Shown here: positions 34,919 through 44,019 of the stretch, in pieces
How the letters are laid out: each line of letters begins with the position of its first letter
Position numbering within the stretch: the stretch's first letter is position 1
From: Leptospira_A soteropolitanensis
GTDB lineage: Bacteria > Spirochaetota > Leptospiria > Leptospirales > Leptospiraceae
Strand: one strand, 5' to 3'
Assembly (NCBI RefSeq): GCF_026151335.1
Contig: NZ_JAMQPP010000003.1
Length of the DNA stretch: 64,000 nt
Notes under the pieces: model-generated
Databases searched by the model: none
The model's input: the letters and a program-made list of their open reading frames with translations, nothing else
Told to the model about the DNA's origin: nothing
Position numbers and translations under genes: made by a program

Positions 34919-36190
34919 GTGAAAGAAACTTTAGCAATTGTTGGTACTGGAATCGCAGGCCTTGGCTCTGCCTATTTTTTAAAAAATGATTTTGATTTAA
35001 CGATTTTTGATAGTGCCGATTATATCGGTGGTCATACAAACACTGTGATGGTGGAAGAAGATGGGATACAGATCCCCATTGATACCGGTTTTATCGTGTT
35101 CAACCATGTGACTTATCCTAATCTTCTGAGGCTTTTTCAAACATTAAATGTTCCCACTAAAAAATCAGATATGTCTTTTAGTGTGCAACATGATCCCACC
35201 AAACTAGAGTTTTGTGGATCAGGCCTCTCAGGTCTATTTGCTCAGAAAAAAAACCTATTTCGACCGCGTTATCTGAAGATGTTACTCGAAATCGATCGGT
35301 TTAATAGGTCGGCTCCAAAAATTTTAGACGATCCAAAGTATGATGATTGGAATTTGGGTCGGTACATGGAGGCGTTCGGGTACGGAAAAGATATTCTAAA
35401 TTTTTATTTAATCCCAATGAGTTCGGCTGTTTGGTCTACACCTCCCGATTTAATGTTGGAATTCCCGGCAAAATCACTCATTCGATTTTTTTATAACCAC
35501 GGATTTTTAGGGCTTAATACCCAACACCAATGGTATACGGTGGATGGTGGATCTCATGAATATGTCAAACGTATCGTCCCCCCGATTAAAGACAGGATTC
35601 GATTGAATCATCCAGTCAAACAAGTGAACCGAATGAGTGATGGGAAAGTGGAGCTTGTGTTTGGTGAAGGGAAAAAGGAAATTTTTGATAAGGTTTTACT
35701 TGCCACTCATGGTCATATTTCTGGGAAACTATTAGGAAATCCTACCAAATTGGAGAGTGAACTCCTTCCTCTTTATCAATACCAACACAACACAGCCACC
35801 TTACATACAGATGCGAGCGATATGCCAAAACTTACTTCCTGTTGGTCGAGTTGGAATTATAAAATTGTCGAAGGAGAAAGGGGAAAACAAGATCCTTATA
35901 CAATTTATTGGATGAATCGTTTGCAAAATGTTTCGAAAAAACAAAACTACTTTGTGACCATCAATGATCCGGGTTGTGTAGCAAAAGATAAAATCATTCG
36001 AAAAATTGACTATGAACATCCGCTTTTTTCTGTTGAAGCCTCTCTTGGACAAAATCGATTGCCGGAATTAAATGAGTCTGGGCCAATTTATTACGCAGGT
36101 GCTTACTTTCGGTATGGATTTCATGAAGATGGATTTTTATCAGCGGTAAATGTTTCTCGTAAAATTCTAGGTAGGGATCCGTGGATTTAA
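34919..36190 (+). CDS. FAD-dependent amine-oxidase-family protein (lipid-modification cluster)
   Basis: 423 residues, GTG start with AAAGGGAAA upstream. The N-terminal Rossmann motif IVGTGIAGLGSAYFL is followed by GGHTNTV and IDTGFIVFN, as in the NAD(P)/FAD-binding proteins that sit with DUF1365 and cyclopropane synthase genes. The C-terminus has YYAGAYFRYGFHEDGFLSA for FAD. Members of such clusters take part in modifying unsaturated fatty acids; the exact reaction here is unknown. The stop overlaps DUF1365 by 10 bp. Confidence 0.88.
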   Translation: MKETLAIVGTGIAGLGSAYFLKNDFDLTIFDSADYIGGHTNTVMVEEDGIQIPIDTGFIVFNHVTYPNLLRLFQTLNVPTKKSDMSFSVQHDPTKLEFCGSGLSGLFAQKKNLFRPRYLKMLLEIDRFNRSAPKILDDPKYDDWNLGRYMEAFGYGKDILNFYLIPMSSAVWSTPPDLMLEFPAKSLIRFFYNHGFLGLNTQHQWYTVDGGSHEYVKRIVPPIKDRIRLNHPVKQVNRMSDGKVELVFGEGKKEIFDKVLLATHGHISGKLLGNPTKLESELLPLYQYQHNTATLHTDASDMPKLTSCWSSWNYKIVEGERGKQDPYTIYWMNRLQNVSKKQNYFVTINDPGCVAKDKIIRKIDYEHPLFSVEASLGQNRLPELNESGPIYYAGAYFRYGFHEDGFLSAVNVSRKILGRDPWI

Positions 36191-36999
36191 ATTCATGTAT
36201 GTATAGAGCGGACGTGTTTCATGCACGTACCGCTCCAAAACAAAACAAATTCCAATACAAAGTTTTTAATTTTTATCTGGATCTATCTGAAATAGACCAG
36301 TTGTCTCACGAAAGTCTCTGGTTTTCCAGGAATCGATTTAATTTGTTTTCTTTTTATGATAAAGACCATATCCAATTTGAAAAAGGAACGGTTTATGAAA
36401 ACGTTAAGTCCTTTTTGGAAGCTTCTGGTGTTACCAATATTGGAAAGATATATCTGCTCACCAATCTCCGTGTTTTAGGTTATGTCTTTAATCCTGTAAG
36501 TTTCTATTTTTGTTTTGATTCAGAAGGTAAACCACTTGTATCGATTGCAGAAGTAGGGAATACTTTTGGGGAAATCAAACCTTACGTAGGTTATTTTAGG
36601 AATGCAAATGGTACCATTGCAGACCCTGAGGTTTACATTCGAGAACCAAAGAATTTTTATGTCTCTCCATTTATCAGTTTGGATTCCGAATTTGAATTTC
36701 GATTGAACCTGCCTGGGGATCAATTGCAGATTGGTGTCGACTCCTTTGAAAATGGAAAACGAATTTTAACGACTTCATTTCTTGGAAAAAAAATTCCCTT
36801 CCAATCAAAATACTTGTTAAAACTTTTTATCGAATTTCCATTTATCACCGTCAAAGTAATAACATTGATTCATTGGCAAGCGTTCAAACTTTGGATCAAA
36901 AAAATTCCTTACATTCAGAAACACCAAAACTTAGAGAAACAAACAGGAGTCTCCCTTGGAAAAATCACAGAACCAGTCCCTCTTAGAAGACACGATTGA
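36181..36999 (+). CDS. DUF1365-family protein
   Basis: 272 residues, GTG start. Starts NSCMYRADVFHARTAPKQN (family: xYxGxVxHxRxxPxxH) and includes VLGYVFNPVSFYFCFD, the family hallmark. Found beside FAD oxidases and cyclopropane-fatty-acid synthases in many bacteria, often under stress sigma factors. Activity not established. Overlaps both neighbours in the cluster. Confidence 0.88.
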   Translation: MDLNSCMYRADVFHARTAPKQNKFQYKVFNFYLDLSEIDQLSHESLWFSRNRFNLFSFYDKDHIQFEKGTVYENVKSFLEASGVTNIGKIYLLTNLRVLGYVFNPVSFYFCFDSEGKPLVSIAEVGNTFGEIKPYVGYFRNANGTIADPEVYIREPKNFYVSPFISLDSEFEFRLNLPGDQLQIGVDSFENGKRILTTSFLGKKIPFQSKYLLKLFIEFPFITVKVITLIHWQAFKLWIKKIPYIQKHQNLEKQTGVSLGKITEPVPLRRHD

Positions 37000-38269
37000 T
37001 TCAGAACTTTTTACCGAATTAAAGAATAAGTCTATCGTAGACCAGTTCCCTATTTACAGAAAAATTTTTTTTAAAGCATTGAGTACTATGAAACGAGGAT
37101 CACTTCGTATGATCCTTCCTAATGGAGAGCAGATCATCATTGGAGATCGAAATTCTTCGTTTGAACCGAAATTTCATTCAGCACTCATCCATGTAAAAAA
37201 TCCTGTTTTCTTCAAGAAATCAGTGTTACATGGCGATATTGGATTTTCTGAATCTTATTTAACGGGAGATTGGGAAACAGATTCTATTGAAAATGTAATT
37301 TCTTGGTTTATATTGAATGTGGATGATAGTCCAAGTCTTTCTGGAGCAAAAAAGAAATTATTTCACTTGGATTTGTTCAATTTAGGCAATAAATTCCTGC
37401 ATTTTTTAAGGAAAAATACCTTATCTGGAAGTAAAAAAAATATTGTAGAACATTATGATTTAGGGAACAAATTTTATAAATTGTTCTTAGACCCATCAAT
37501 GACTTATAGTTCCGCTTATTTCGAATCCTTGGAAGACAGTTTGGAACAAGCTCAAACAAAAAAAGTGGATAAACTTTGCCAGAAACTAAAACTAAATCCA
37601 GCTGATCATCTTTTGGAAATCGGGAGTGGTTGGGGATTTTTATCCATCCATGCAGCAAAAAATTACGGTTGCCGTGTGACTACCGTTACACTTTCAGAAG
37701 AACAATATAAATATGCTAAGGAAAGAATTGAAAAAGAAGGACTTTCGGACAAAATCGAAATTCGTATCCAAGATTATCGTAAGATCGAAGGACAATTCAC
37801 TAAAATAGTATCTGTAGAAATGTTGGAGGCAGTCGGGGATGCCTATTACGAAACTTTCTTCCAAAAATGCCAGGACCTTTTGACAAGAGATGGGATTATG
37901 GCCCTCCAAGTCATTACTTGCCCAGATTCCAGGTTTACTTCTTTTAAAAATGGAATCGATTTCATTCAGAAACATATTTTCCCTGGATCTTTATTGCCAT
38001 CGATTGGTCGTATGAACCAAGCCATTAATCGAACCGGAGATATGTATTTATTCCACCTGGAAGATATGGGTTTAAGTTATGCAAAGACTCTTAGACTTTG
38101 GCTCAAAGCGTTTGAAGAAAACCAGACAGAGGTGAGAAACCAAGGTTATAGCGAAACCTTTATTAGAAAATGGAGATATTATTTGGCTTATTGTGCAGCA
38201 GCGTTTCAAATGAGAAATATTAGCGTGGTTCAATCTGTTTACGTAAGACCAAACAACCTGAATCTATGA
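36956..38269 (+). CDS. cfa: Cyclopropane-fatty-acyl-phospholipid synthase family methyltransferase
   Basis: 437 residues. TTG start at 36956, supported by CAGGAG 7 bp before it; overlaps DUF1365 by 44 bp. An N-terminal lipid-binding part (about 35-140) precedes the SAM domain: IVEHYDLGNKFYKLFLDPSMTYSSAYF, LLEIGSGWGFLSIHAA (SAM site), SVEMLEAVGDAYYETFF, and near the end YYLAYCAAAFQMRNISVVQ. It methylenates or methylates unsaturated acyl chains of phospholipids. The stop is the cluster end. Confidence 0.93.
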   Translation: MEKSQNQSLLEDTIDSELFTELKNKSIVDQFPIYRKIFFKALSTMKRGSLRMILPNGEQIIIGDRNSSFEPKFHSALIHVKNPVFFKKSVLHGDIGFSESYLTGDWETDSIENVISWFILNVDDSPSLSGAKKKLFHLDLFNLGNKFLHFLRKNTLSGSKKNIVEHYDLGNKFYKLFLDPSMTYSSAYFESLEDSLEQAQTKKVDKLCQKLKLNPADHLLEIGSGWGFLSIHAAKNYGCRVTTVTLSEEQYKYAKERIEKEGLSDKIEIRIQDYRKIEGQFTKIVSVEMLEAVGDAYYETFFQKCQDLLTRDGIMALQVITCPDSRFTSFKNGIDFIQKHIFPGSLLPSIGRMNQAINRTGDMYLFHLEDMGLSYAKTLRLWLKAFEENQTEVRNQGYSETFIRKWRYYLAYCAAAFQMRNISVVQSVYVRPNNLNL

Positions 38270-38367
38270 GTTTTTGCAAAATACAGCTATCGAAGGGGAG
38301 TTCGTCGGTGGCTGTGCTCTAAAAAACATCTTGCCAAAGAATCGCTCTATCTTTACTACTCAAGTCT

Positions 38368-38823
38368 ATGAGAGAAACAAAGTCTGAATTCACCTTTGAT
38401 GAACCAATAGAGAAATTGTGGTCGGGAGTTACCGTCTATGAGGTGTTAGTCCATTGGTTGGCAGACGAGGTGAGGGGAAGGCCAAAGGTCGGTGGAGATT
38501 TTTCATGGACTTGGAAATTGGGTCTCGAAGGTGATTTCACCACTCATGGAATTTATAAAAAAATTGAGCCTTTCAAAGAATTAGTGATGGAATGGAAAGA
38601 CCATCCCGCTGATCCTACGGGGTCAATTTATTTACAATTATTATTTGAATCATTAGGTCCTAATCAATCTAAGCTAACTATTGTTAATGGAGGTTTCCCT
38701 CTTGGTGAAGGTTCCGATGTTTGGATTGATGGGGCAAAAGAAGCTTGGGATGGACAAGCAGTTCAGCTAAAAGACTTTTTAAAAAAGAATCCTGACATCA
38801 CAAAATTTTTTAAAAAGTCTTGA
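38368..38823 (+). CDS. SRPBCC/AHSA1-fold protein
   Basis: 151 residues with the Bet v 1-like pattern: FTFDEPIEKLWSGVT, VGGDFSWTWK, GIYKKIEPFKELVMEW, and a last long helix (DGAKEAWDGQAVQLKDFL). AHSA1-type proteins bind hydrophobic ligands or help chaperones; the ligand here is unknown. Stands alone between two gaps. Confidence 0.8.
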   Translation: MRETKSEFTFDEPIEKLWSGVTVYEVLVHWLADEVRGRPKVGGDFSWTWKLGLEGDFTTHGIYKKIEPFKELVMEWKDHPADPTGSIYLQLLFESLGPNQSKLTIVNGGFPLGEGSDVWIDGAKEAWDGQAVQLKDFLKKNPDITKFFKKS

Positions 38824-38881
38824 TCTCTAAGGCCTTTCTAAAATCCTGGTAAAAGTAAGGGTTGTTAAGGAGGGTTGGAAG

Positions 38882-39244
38882 ATGGAATATCCCGAATTGG
38901 AAACATATTTCCAGAAATTAACTGATATAACTGACCGTATCGCAATGATGAACAATCATTTTGATGCGACACCTGAGATCGACATACCACAGTTATCTGA
39001 GTTTTTTGCTGACATTCAATCAAAGGATTGGGAAAATACGGATAGAGAGTATTATGAACTCTTTACAAGTTATTTTACTTTCCATGTAAAAACTGTGGAA
39101 GAAATCATTCAAGAAGCTCGCGAAATTCTGAACCCAGAAAATAGAGAGTATGTGAAAAAATTAGTAAGCCATATCCGTAACGCGGAAGATTGGTTTGCCA
39201 GTCTCAAAAAGAAACGTAAACTCGCTCGCACTCAAGTCGCTTAA
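38882..39244 (+). CDS. Small helical protein of unknown function, strong ribosome binding site
   Basis: 120 residues, largely acidic helices (ITDRIAMMNNHFDA, TVEEIIQEAREIL) ending in a basic tip (SLKKKRKLARTQ). A full AAGGAGG precedes the ATG, the strongest ribosome binding site noticed in this window, so high expression is likely. No membrane segment. A hairpin follows the stop. No family recognised. Confidence 0.7.
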   Translation: MEYPELETYFQKLTDITDRIAMMNNHFDATPEIDIPQLSEFFADIQSKDWENTDREYYELFTSYFTFHVKTVEEIIQEAREILNPENREYVKKLVSHIRNAEDWFASLKKKRKLARTQVA

Positions 39245-39252
39245 ACATTACA

Positions 39253-39278
39253 CTCCCTTGGCCAAAAGCTCAAGGGAG
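39253..39278 (+). terminator. Hairpin after the small helical protein gene
   Basis: CTCCCTTG (39253-39260) and CAAGGGAG (39271-39278) form an 8-bp perfect stem with a 10-nt loop, 9 bp after the stop. The downstream sequence CCTCTTCAATTC is not a strong U-run, so termination may be partial. Confidence 0.5.
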
Positions 39279-39328
39279 CCTCTTCAATTCGCTTTACAAT
39301 TAAATCAACTTCCTTTCTCCTTTCAGAT

Positions 39329-40390
39329 ATGCTCAAGGCACGGTTTCTTTTTTACCCGGTTATCCTTTTATTGTTTTTGTTTTTGGTGGATTCGATATTT
39401 CGGATTCCCTATGTTCAGACAATTACCAAAATTGATCTAACTGCCGTTAACTATAAAGCCAAGTCAGATTTCTTAAAAAAACTAACCACCGAAAAACCAG
39501 GGGTTCACTCTTCCAAATCGAAAAAAATCATGTTGATTTTGGGGTCATCTCGCCTTCTTTATTTTGATCACGACGAACTTGTTTCTTTTTACCCGGATTG
39601 GGAGATTTATAATTTGTCATCGGCGGTAACAACACCAGCTTATTATGATTTCCAACTAACTAAAGTTTTGGATGCAGGGATCAAACCAGATTTAGTCATT
39701 ATGGAGACTGACCCAAATCAGTTTAACCAGAATTCTGTATTTAAGAGCTCAAATCTAACTTATAGTTTTGATTTACCTTACGTCCTTTCTAATATCAGTT
39801 TGTTTGGAAAAGACCATGTTTCCTTTTATCTTGGTCGCAAACTTTTTGCTGTAGGTACTTATAAACCATATCTGGATCAGATGTGGAGAAATTATAAAAA
39901 TCCATTTTTAGAAAACGCTTTTTCGATGCATAAGGATACTTATGATTATATTCTCAGCCACAATGGTAATGGTTTATCTCCAGTTGATAATTATATGGAG
40001 AAGGACTCTAATTCCTTACAAATGACTAGTCATAGAACTTTGGATTGGTTGTTTGCTTCCTATGTTCGTAGCCCCATGCAGTTTGGATTTTATGAAAAAA
40101 TTCTAAATCGTTTACAATCTGAAAAAATAAAAACAATTATTGTATGGCCCCTTTCTTCTCCAGACTTTGAAGCACTAATAGAAAAAGAAAAATTAGTAAA
40201 AACATGGGAAAATGAAATCGATAATCTCACTAAGAATTATAATTTTCCTCTTCTAAAATTAAAAAATGATCCATCTTATTCGTGTAATGCGTTCGCAGAC
40301 GGAGGTCACGTAGCAAAAGATTGTTACAGGAGTTTGATGCGTTCTATTCTATTGGAATACTTTCGAACGTACGAGCCGAATCGTTTATAA
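39329..40390 (+). CDS. Membrane-anchored DUF1574-like (SGNH-fold) protein
   Basis: 353 residues. One N-terminal anchor (FLFYPVILLLFLFLVD), then an SGNH-like domain: block I MLILGSSRLLYF with the candidate Ser, and a C-terminal FADGGHVAKDCY in the D-x-x-H region. DUF1574 is a Leptospira-rich family, possibly O-acyl transfer or esterase action on surface glycans. The last 47 bp overlap tail-to-tail with the metallopeptidase gene. Confidence 0.65.
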   Translation: MLKARFLFYPVILLLFLFLVDSIFRIPYVQTITKIDLTAVNYKAKSDFLKKLTTEKPGVHSSKSKKIMLILGSSRLLYFDHDELVSFYPDWEIYNLSSAVTTPAYYDFQLTKVLDAGIKPDLVIMETDPNQFNQNSVFKSSNLTYSFDLPYVLSNISLFGKDHVSFYLGRKLFAVGTYKPYLDQMWRNYKNPFLENAFSMHKDTYDYILSHNGNGLSPVDNYMEKDSNSLQMTSHRTLDWLFASYVRSPMQFGFYEKILNRLQSEKIKTIIVWPLSSPDFEALIEKEKLVKTWENEIDNLTKNYNFPLLKLKNDPSYSCNAFADGGHVAKDCYRSLMRSILLEYFRTYEPNRL

Positions 40391-41867
40391 ATTCAATTCC
40401 GCAAATGGGAGTTGGCCCCGAATGGGGTGTCTCTTCAATAACCGATTTGAGTGATCTCGGTTTTTTAGGTACGGATTGACTCGTTCCTTCTGTATTGGTT
40501 GAAACATATTTTGTACTTGCATTGAATCCTGAAGGGGAGTCTGCCCAAAAAAAGACTCCTTTATTTCCCGCTCCAGTCACTCGCCCATAGTTTTTTCTTG
40601 TACTTCCCGGTATGGTCGGAGTTCCCCACGCTGTAGTATAAAAGTTTGTGGCACCTTGTTTTATCGACGAACGATTGATAGTTGGCACTATGGGATTTGT
40701 GATGATTCTTGAAAGTGAGGGGCTGTTTGCCAAAAGGTAATTTCCTGAAACAGAAGACAAATCAACGGGAGTGGCACTAGCTCCATCGGCATTTACATAT
40801 TCCACAGAGGAAAGATTGTTTGTAAGTCCAAAACTCTGAGTTACGAGTAAGGCATAGATTCGAAAAAAAACTTCTGAGTTTTGAGAACCGAGTAAGGTAG
40901 AATTAAAATTGGCGGAATTTCGAAATAAACTCATCAAACTTCCTGTAGAATTAGCTCGAATGCCTCCAATGCCAATCACTGAGTTGCGAAAGAAGGACTG
41001 TCTTTCTGATTCTGTTGTTCCAGAGCTATCATATAAATAACGCATAAAAACATAAGCAAATGAATATTGTTTTAATACATTGGAGCTATTATTGTCCCAA
41101 TCTAATAGAGAAACTCCATTGATTCCATCAGTACACCTTGAGTCGTTTACGCCCGAATAACAATCCAGTCGACTTGTTTGAGGCCCATAACCTGCAATAT
41201 CGCTTGCAACTTCGCTAGTTCCTTCATTGATCCAAAGTTCATCGGTTTGATTTGCTGCTCGCATTCTTGGATATCGCAACAAGTGTTGGAATTCATGAGC
41301 CGCCGTAGAAGCAAAAGCATTAGGATCGCGACTAAGTGCTGCAATTAGTTCTTTCCCATCTAAATACAAAACTTCTGCATAATTGGATCGAATGGGGGAT
41401 AAAAAATTGTCTGGAAAAAAGTTTACTGGATCATAATAGCCTGCCACATAAGCACTGTTTGCTGTAGCTCCGTCCTTGATGTCCATAACAAGGATTTTCA
41501 CTTTTCCGTTCCCATCCACATCACTTGGTGTCCCAAATGTAGTAATTAATTTGGGATAAGTGATTGTATCAAAATCTTTCGCGAACTTTGCTAAATCATA
41601 GTTAACGGATAAAGATCTTTCTTTATAAACTACTACATTAGTTCCTTCTCCCACTAATTCGACAGGAACACAAACGCTGCTTTGTGAAACCAAATCCCTG
41701 GCCCAAAGATCAGGTCCGGTAAAACAACTTCCCCCAAGTAATGAATACAAACCCAGTAGCAGGATGAGATCGTCATTTTTTTCCTTTTTGGAATTTAGCG
41801 GATTGCAATAAAAAGTGAATGATGTTATGAAAATGAGAGGGATAAGAATCAGTCGTTTTAAATGCAT
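40344..41867 (-). CDS. Secreted M30-like (hyicolysin-type) metallopeptidase lipoprotein
   Basis: 507 residues. Signal MHLKRLILIPLIFITSFTFYC with a lipobox Cys at 21. A zinc motif ASTAAHEFQHLLRY (HExxH) at about 190-203 is followed by LWINEGTSEVASDIAGYG, the Glu-containing third-ligand segment of M30/gluzincin enzymes. FGTPSDVDGNGKVKILVMDI precedes it as in hyicolysin-like proteins. Likely a surface or periplasmic protease. Its ATG overlaps base-for-base with the start of the divergent gene at 41862 (ATGCAT). Confidence 0.75.
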   Translation of the reverse strand: MHLKRLILIPLIFITSFTFYCNPLNSKKEKNDDLILLLGLYSLLGGSCFTGPDLWARDLVSQSSVCVPVELVGEGTNVVVYKERSLSVNYDLAKFAKDFDTITYPKLITTFGTPSDVDGNGKVKILVMDIKDGATANSAYVAGYYDPVNFFPDNFLSPIRSNYAEVLYLDGKELIAALSRDPNAFASTAAHEFQHLLRYPRMRAANQTDELWINEGTSEVASDIAGYGPQTSRLDCYSGVNDSRCTDGINGVSLLDWDNNSSNVLKQYSFAYVFMRYLYDSSGTTESERQSFFRNSVIGIGGIRANSTGSLMSLFRNSANFNSTLLGSQNSEVFFRIYALLVTQSFGLTNNLSSVEYVNADGASATPVDLSSVSGNYLLANSPSLSRIITNPIVPTINRSSIKQGATNFYTTAWGTPTIPGSTRKNYGRVTGAGNKGVFFWADSPSGFNASTKYVSTNTEGTSQSVPKKPRSLKSVIEETPHSGPTPICGIEFINDSARTFESIPIE

Positions 41868-42509
41868 AAATTTCTGAAATTAAGTTTTTTTACCCTGATC
41901 TTCTTTTGGACGATTCCAAACGATTCAAAGTCGTTGGATGGATTGTACTTTTCTGAACGACTACCAACAGAGAATGGATACCTAATACTAGGGATAGAAA
42001 TTTTTACAGAAAAGGGAAAGTCTTTTTATAACGCACAGGAACTTCGCTTTCAAAATTCCCGTGGTTGGGAAGAAGTTCTATTTGTAGGAAAAATCACGAA
42101 GGTAGGGGATGAAACCCTTCTTGTCCCTGAGGCTTGTCAAATCCGGGCGACTGAGGTTTGGGGTAAAAAAATGGCTCTCCTGCGTAGATTTGATTGTGAC
42201 CATTTGGAATTTCGTTTGGGTTTGTTGTCTTCGGGAAAATTCTTCCTTTCGGAATCCTTACTCGGAACCAAAAAAGAGGTTGTTTTGCCTTATGTATTGA
42301 ACCAATCGGTGGGAAATCCGGTGGCAGTTCGGTTTGAAGCCAGTGAAATGTCGACAGAGGGGATTTGGGGCTTCCATTTGAATGGACTCGGTGGAAAGGA
42401 CCCGGAATGGACCTGGAATCCTTCTAAGCTGCGTTGGGAACCGTTCCAAGGTTATAAAACTGGAGATGGATTGCAATTCTACCGATGGAAACGAACCTTT
42501 TCTAATTGA
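41862..42509 (+). CDS. Secreted protein of unknown function
   Basis: 215 residues with a signal peptide (MHKFLKLSFFTLIFFW). The mature part is beta-rich (YFSERLPTENGYLILGIEIF, GLLSSGKFFLSESLLG). The ATG at 41862 is the same ATGCAT used by the divergent metallopeptidase; both starts are supported by signal peptides, yet neither has a clear ribosome binding site. It may be the first gene of the glycan operon that follows. Confidence 0.6.
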   Translation: MHKFLKLSFFTLIFFWTIPNDSKSLDGLYFSERLPTENGYLILGIEIFTEKGKSFYNAQELRFQNSRGWEEVLFVGKITKVGDETLLVPEACQIRATEVWGKKMALLRRFDCDHLEFRLGLLSSGKFFLSESLLGTKKEVVLPYVLNQSVGNPVAVRFEASEMSTEGIWGFHLNGLGGKDPEWTWNPSKLRWEPFQGYKTGDGLQFYRWKRTFSN

Positions 42510-42543
42510 CCCACTAGTCCGTTTCAGGGACTTTCCTTTTACA

Positions 42544-44019
42544 TTGAAAAAGATCAGAATTGGGGTCATTGCGGCTGCCGGAAAAGGAACCCGAGCATAT
42601 CCCCGAACCAGCTTCATTCCAAAACCACTCTTCGTCATCGAAGGGAAGTCCATCCTCCACCGCAATGTGGAATTAATGGTCAAAACCTTCGGGATAGAAA
42701 AGGTTTATGTTTTGGTGGGTCATCTCAAAGAACAAATCATTGCTGAAATTGATCATATTCGTTTGGCACTTCCCAAAGTTGTGATCGAACCTGTGAATTG
42801 GACAGAAAAAGGTTTGGCTTCCGATGTAGCAAGTCTTGAGAAAACGATTCATGAACCCTTTTTAACCATTTTAGGTGATGAATTTTATTACCGAACCGAT
42901 CATGAAATCTTTTTAAAAGTATTAAAAAAACACCCACAAATGGCCGCATCCATAGGGGTTGTAAAAACATCCTTACTTTCCAGAATTCGTAAAAATTATT
43001 CCGTAGTATTAGAGAATGATAAAATACTAAATTTAGTAGAAAAACCAGAAAACCCACCCAATGAACTTTTGGGTTTAGGCAGTTATTTTTTTACTCCAGA
43101 GTATTTTGAGTTTTTTAAAAAAACACCAGCATCTCCAAAATCGGGAGTAATAGAGATAACAGATGTTATCGATAAGATGGCAAAGGAATCCAAAGGTGGA
43201 GTCTATGCTACCATGCTTAGTTGCGATTACTTCAACATCAACTCCATGCAGGACTATTACCATGCGGTTTATGAGGTAAGAAATGACTTGTTTCATAAAT
43301 TTAAAACCAGTTTGGTGATACCAACAAACAACAATGAAAGATCTATCACGGATGTGATTGTTGATTTTAAAGACAAATTTAATGAAATCATTGTTATCGA
43401 TAACGAATCTACTGACGAAACTTTAGCACTTAGTAAAAAAGAAAAAGTAAAAACCTACACCTTCCCTGGTGATGGAGATCCTACAAGGCTTGGTGAACAA
43501 GTGAGAAGGGGAATCGAATACGCTACTGGTGATATCATTGTTGTAGTTTCTCCCGATGGATCATTCAGGTCTAAAGATTTTCCTAAACTACTCGAATACA
43601 TGAAAGATTCGGATATGGTAATTGGAACTCGCACCACAAGACAGATGATCGAACAAGGTTCTAACCTAAAACCACTTTATCGTTTGGTGAATTTACTTAT
43701 GGGTAAATTAGTGGAAGTATTTTGGTGGGGACAAGAACCAAGGTTTACCGATGTGGATTGCCAGTTTTTTTCTGTTTGGCGGGAGTCTTATGAACGAGTG
43801 AAACCGCAGCTAGTGGTGGAAGATCGTAAGTTCATTGTAGAACTGATGATCGATATTGTAAGGTCACATATGCGTTGCATTGAAATTCCGGTGTCTTATT
43901 TCAAGCCAGTGGGTCAGGTGGAATACAGATTACGTGATATGATTTCTGATTCTATCCACATTTTGAAATTAATTTTATCTAAAAAGTTTTACCTAGGAGA
44001 AGATCGCGATGGCGAATAA
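42544..44019 (+). CDS. Fusion of nucleotidyltransferase and GT2 glycosyltransferase
   Basis: About 491 residues. Residues 1-235 are a sugar-nucleotidyltransferase with IAAAGKGTRAYPRTS and PKPLFVIEGKSILHRN (the GxGTRxxPxTxxxPKP site). Residues about 255-491 are a GT2 glycosyltransferase: SLVIPTNNNERSI, IIVIDNESTDETL and VVVSPDGSFRSKD. One polypeptide could thus make an activated sugar and transfer it. The frame is open upstream to an ATG at 42382, which would overlap the previous gene by 128 bp; a TTG at 42544 just before the first motif fits better. Overlaps the epimerase by 11 bp. Confidence 0.75.
   Translation: MKKIRIGVIAAAGKGTRAYPRTSFIPKPLFVIEGKSILHRNVELMVKTFGIEKVYVLVGHLKEQIIAEIDHIRLALPKVVIEPVNWTEKGLASDVASLEKTIHEPFLTILGDEFYYRTDHEIFLKVLKKHPQMAASIGVVKTSLLSRIRKNYSVVLENDKILNLVEKPENPPNELLGLGSYFFTPEYFEFFKKTPASPKSGVIEITDVIDKMAKESKGGVYATMLSCDYFNINSMQDYYHAVYEVRNDLFHKFKTSLVIPTNNNERSITDVIVDFKDKFNEIIVIDNESTDETLALSKKEKVKTYTFPGDGDPTRLGEQVRRGIEYATGDIIVVVSPDGSFRSKDFPKLLEYMKDSDMVIGTRTTRQMIEQGSNLKPLYRLVNLLMGKLVEVFWWGQEPRFTDVDCQFFSVWRESYERVKPQLVVEDRKFIVELMIDIVRSHMRCIEIPVSYFKPVGQVEYRLRDMISDSIHILKLILSKKFYLGEDRDGE

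Noticed and set aside
42382..42543. Upstream extension of the fusion enzyme
   Set aside because: Would overlap the preceding gene by 128 bp and adds no family sequence; TTG at 42544 fits the first motif.
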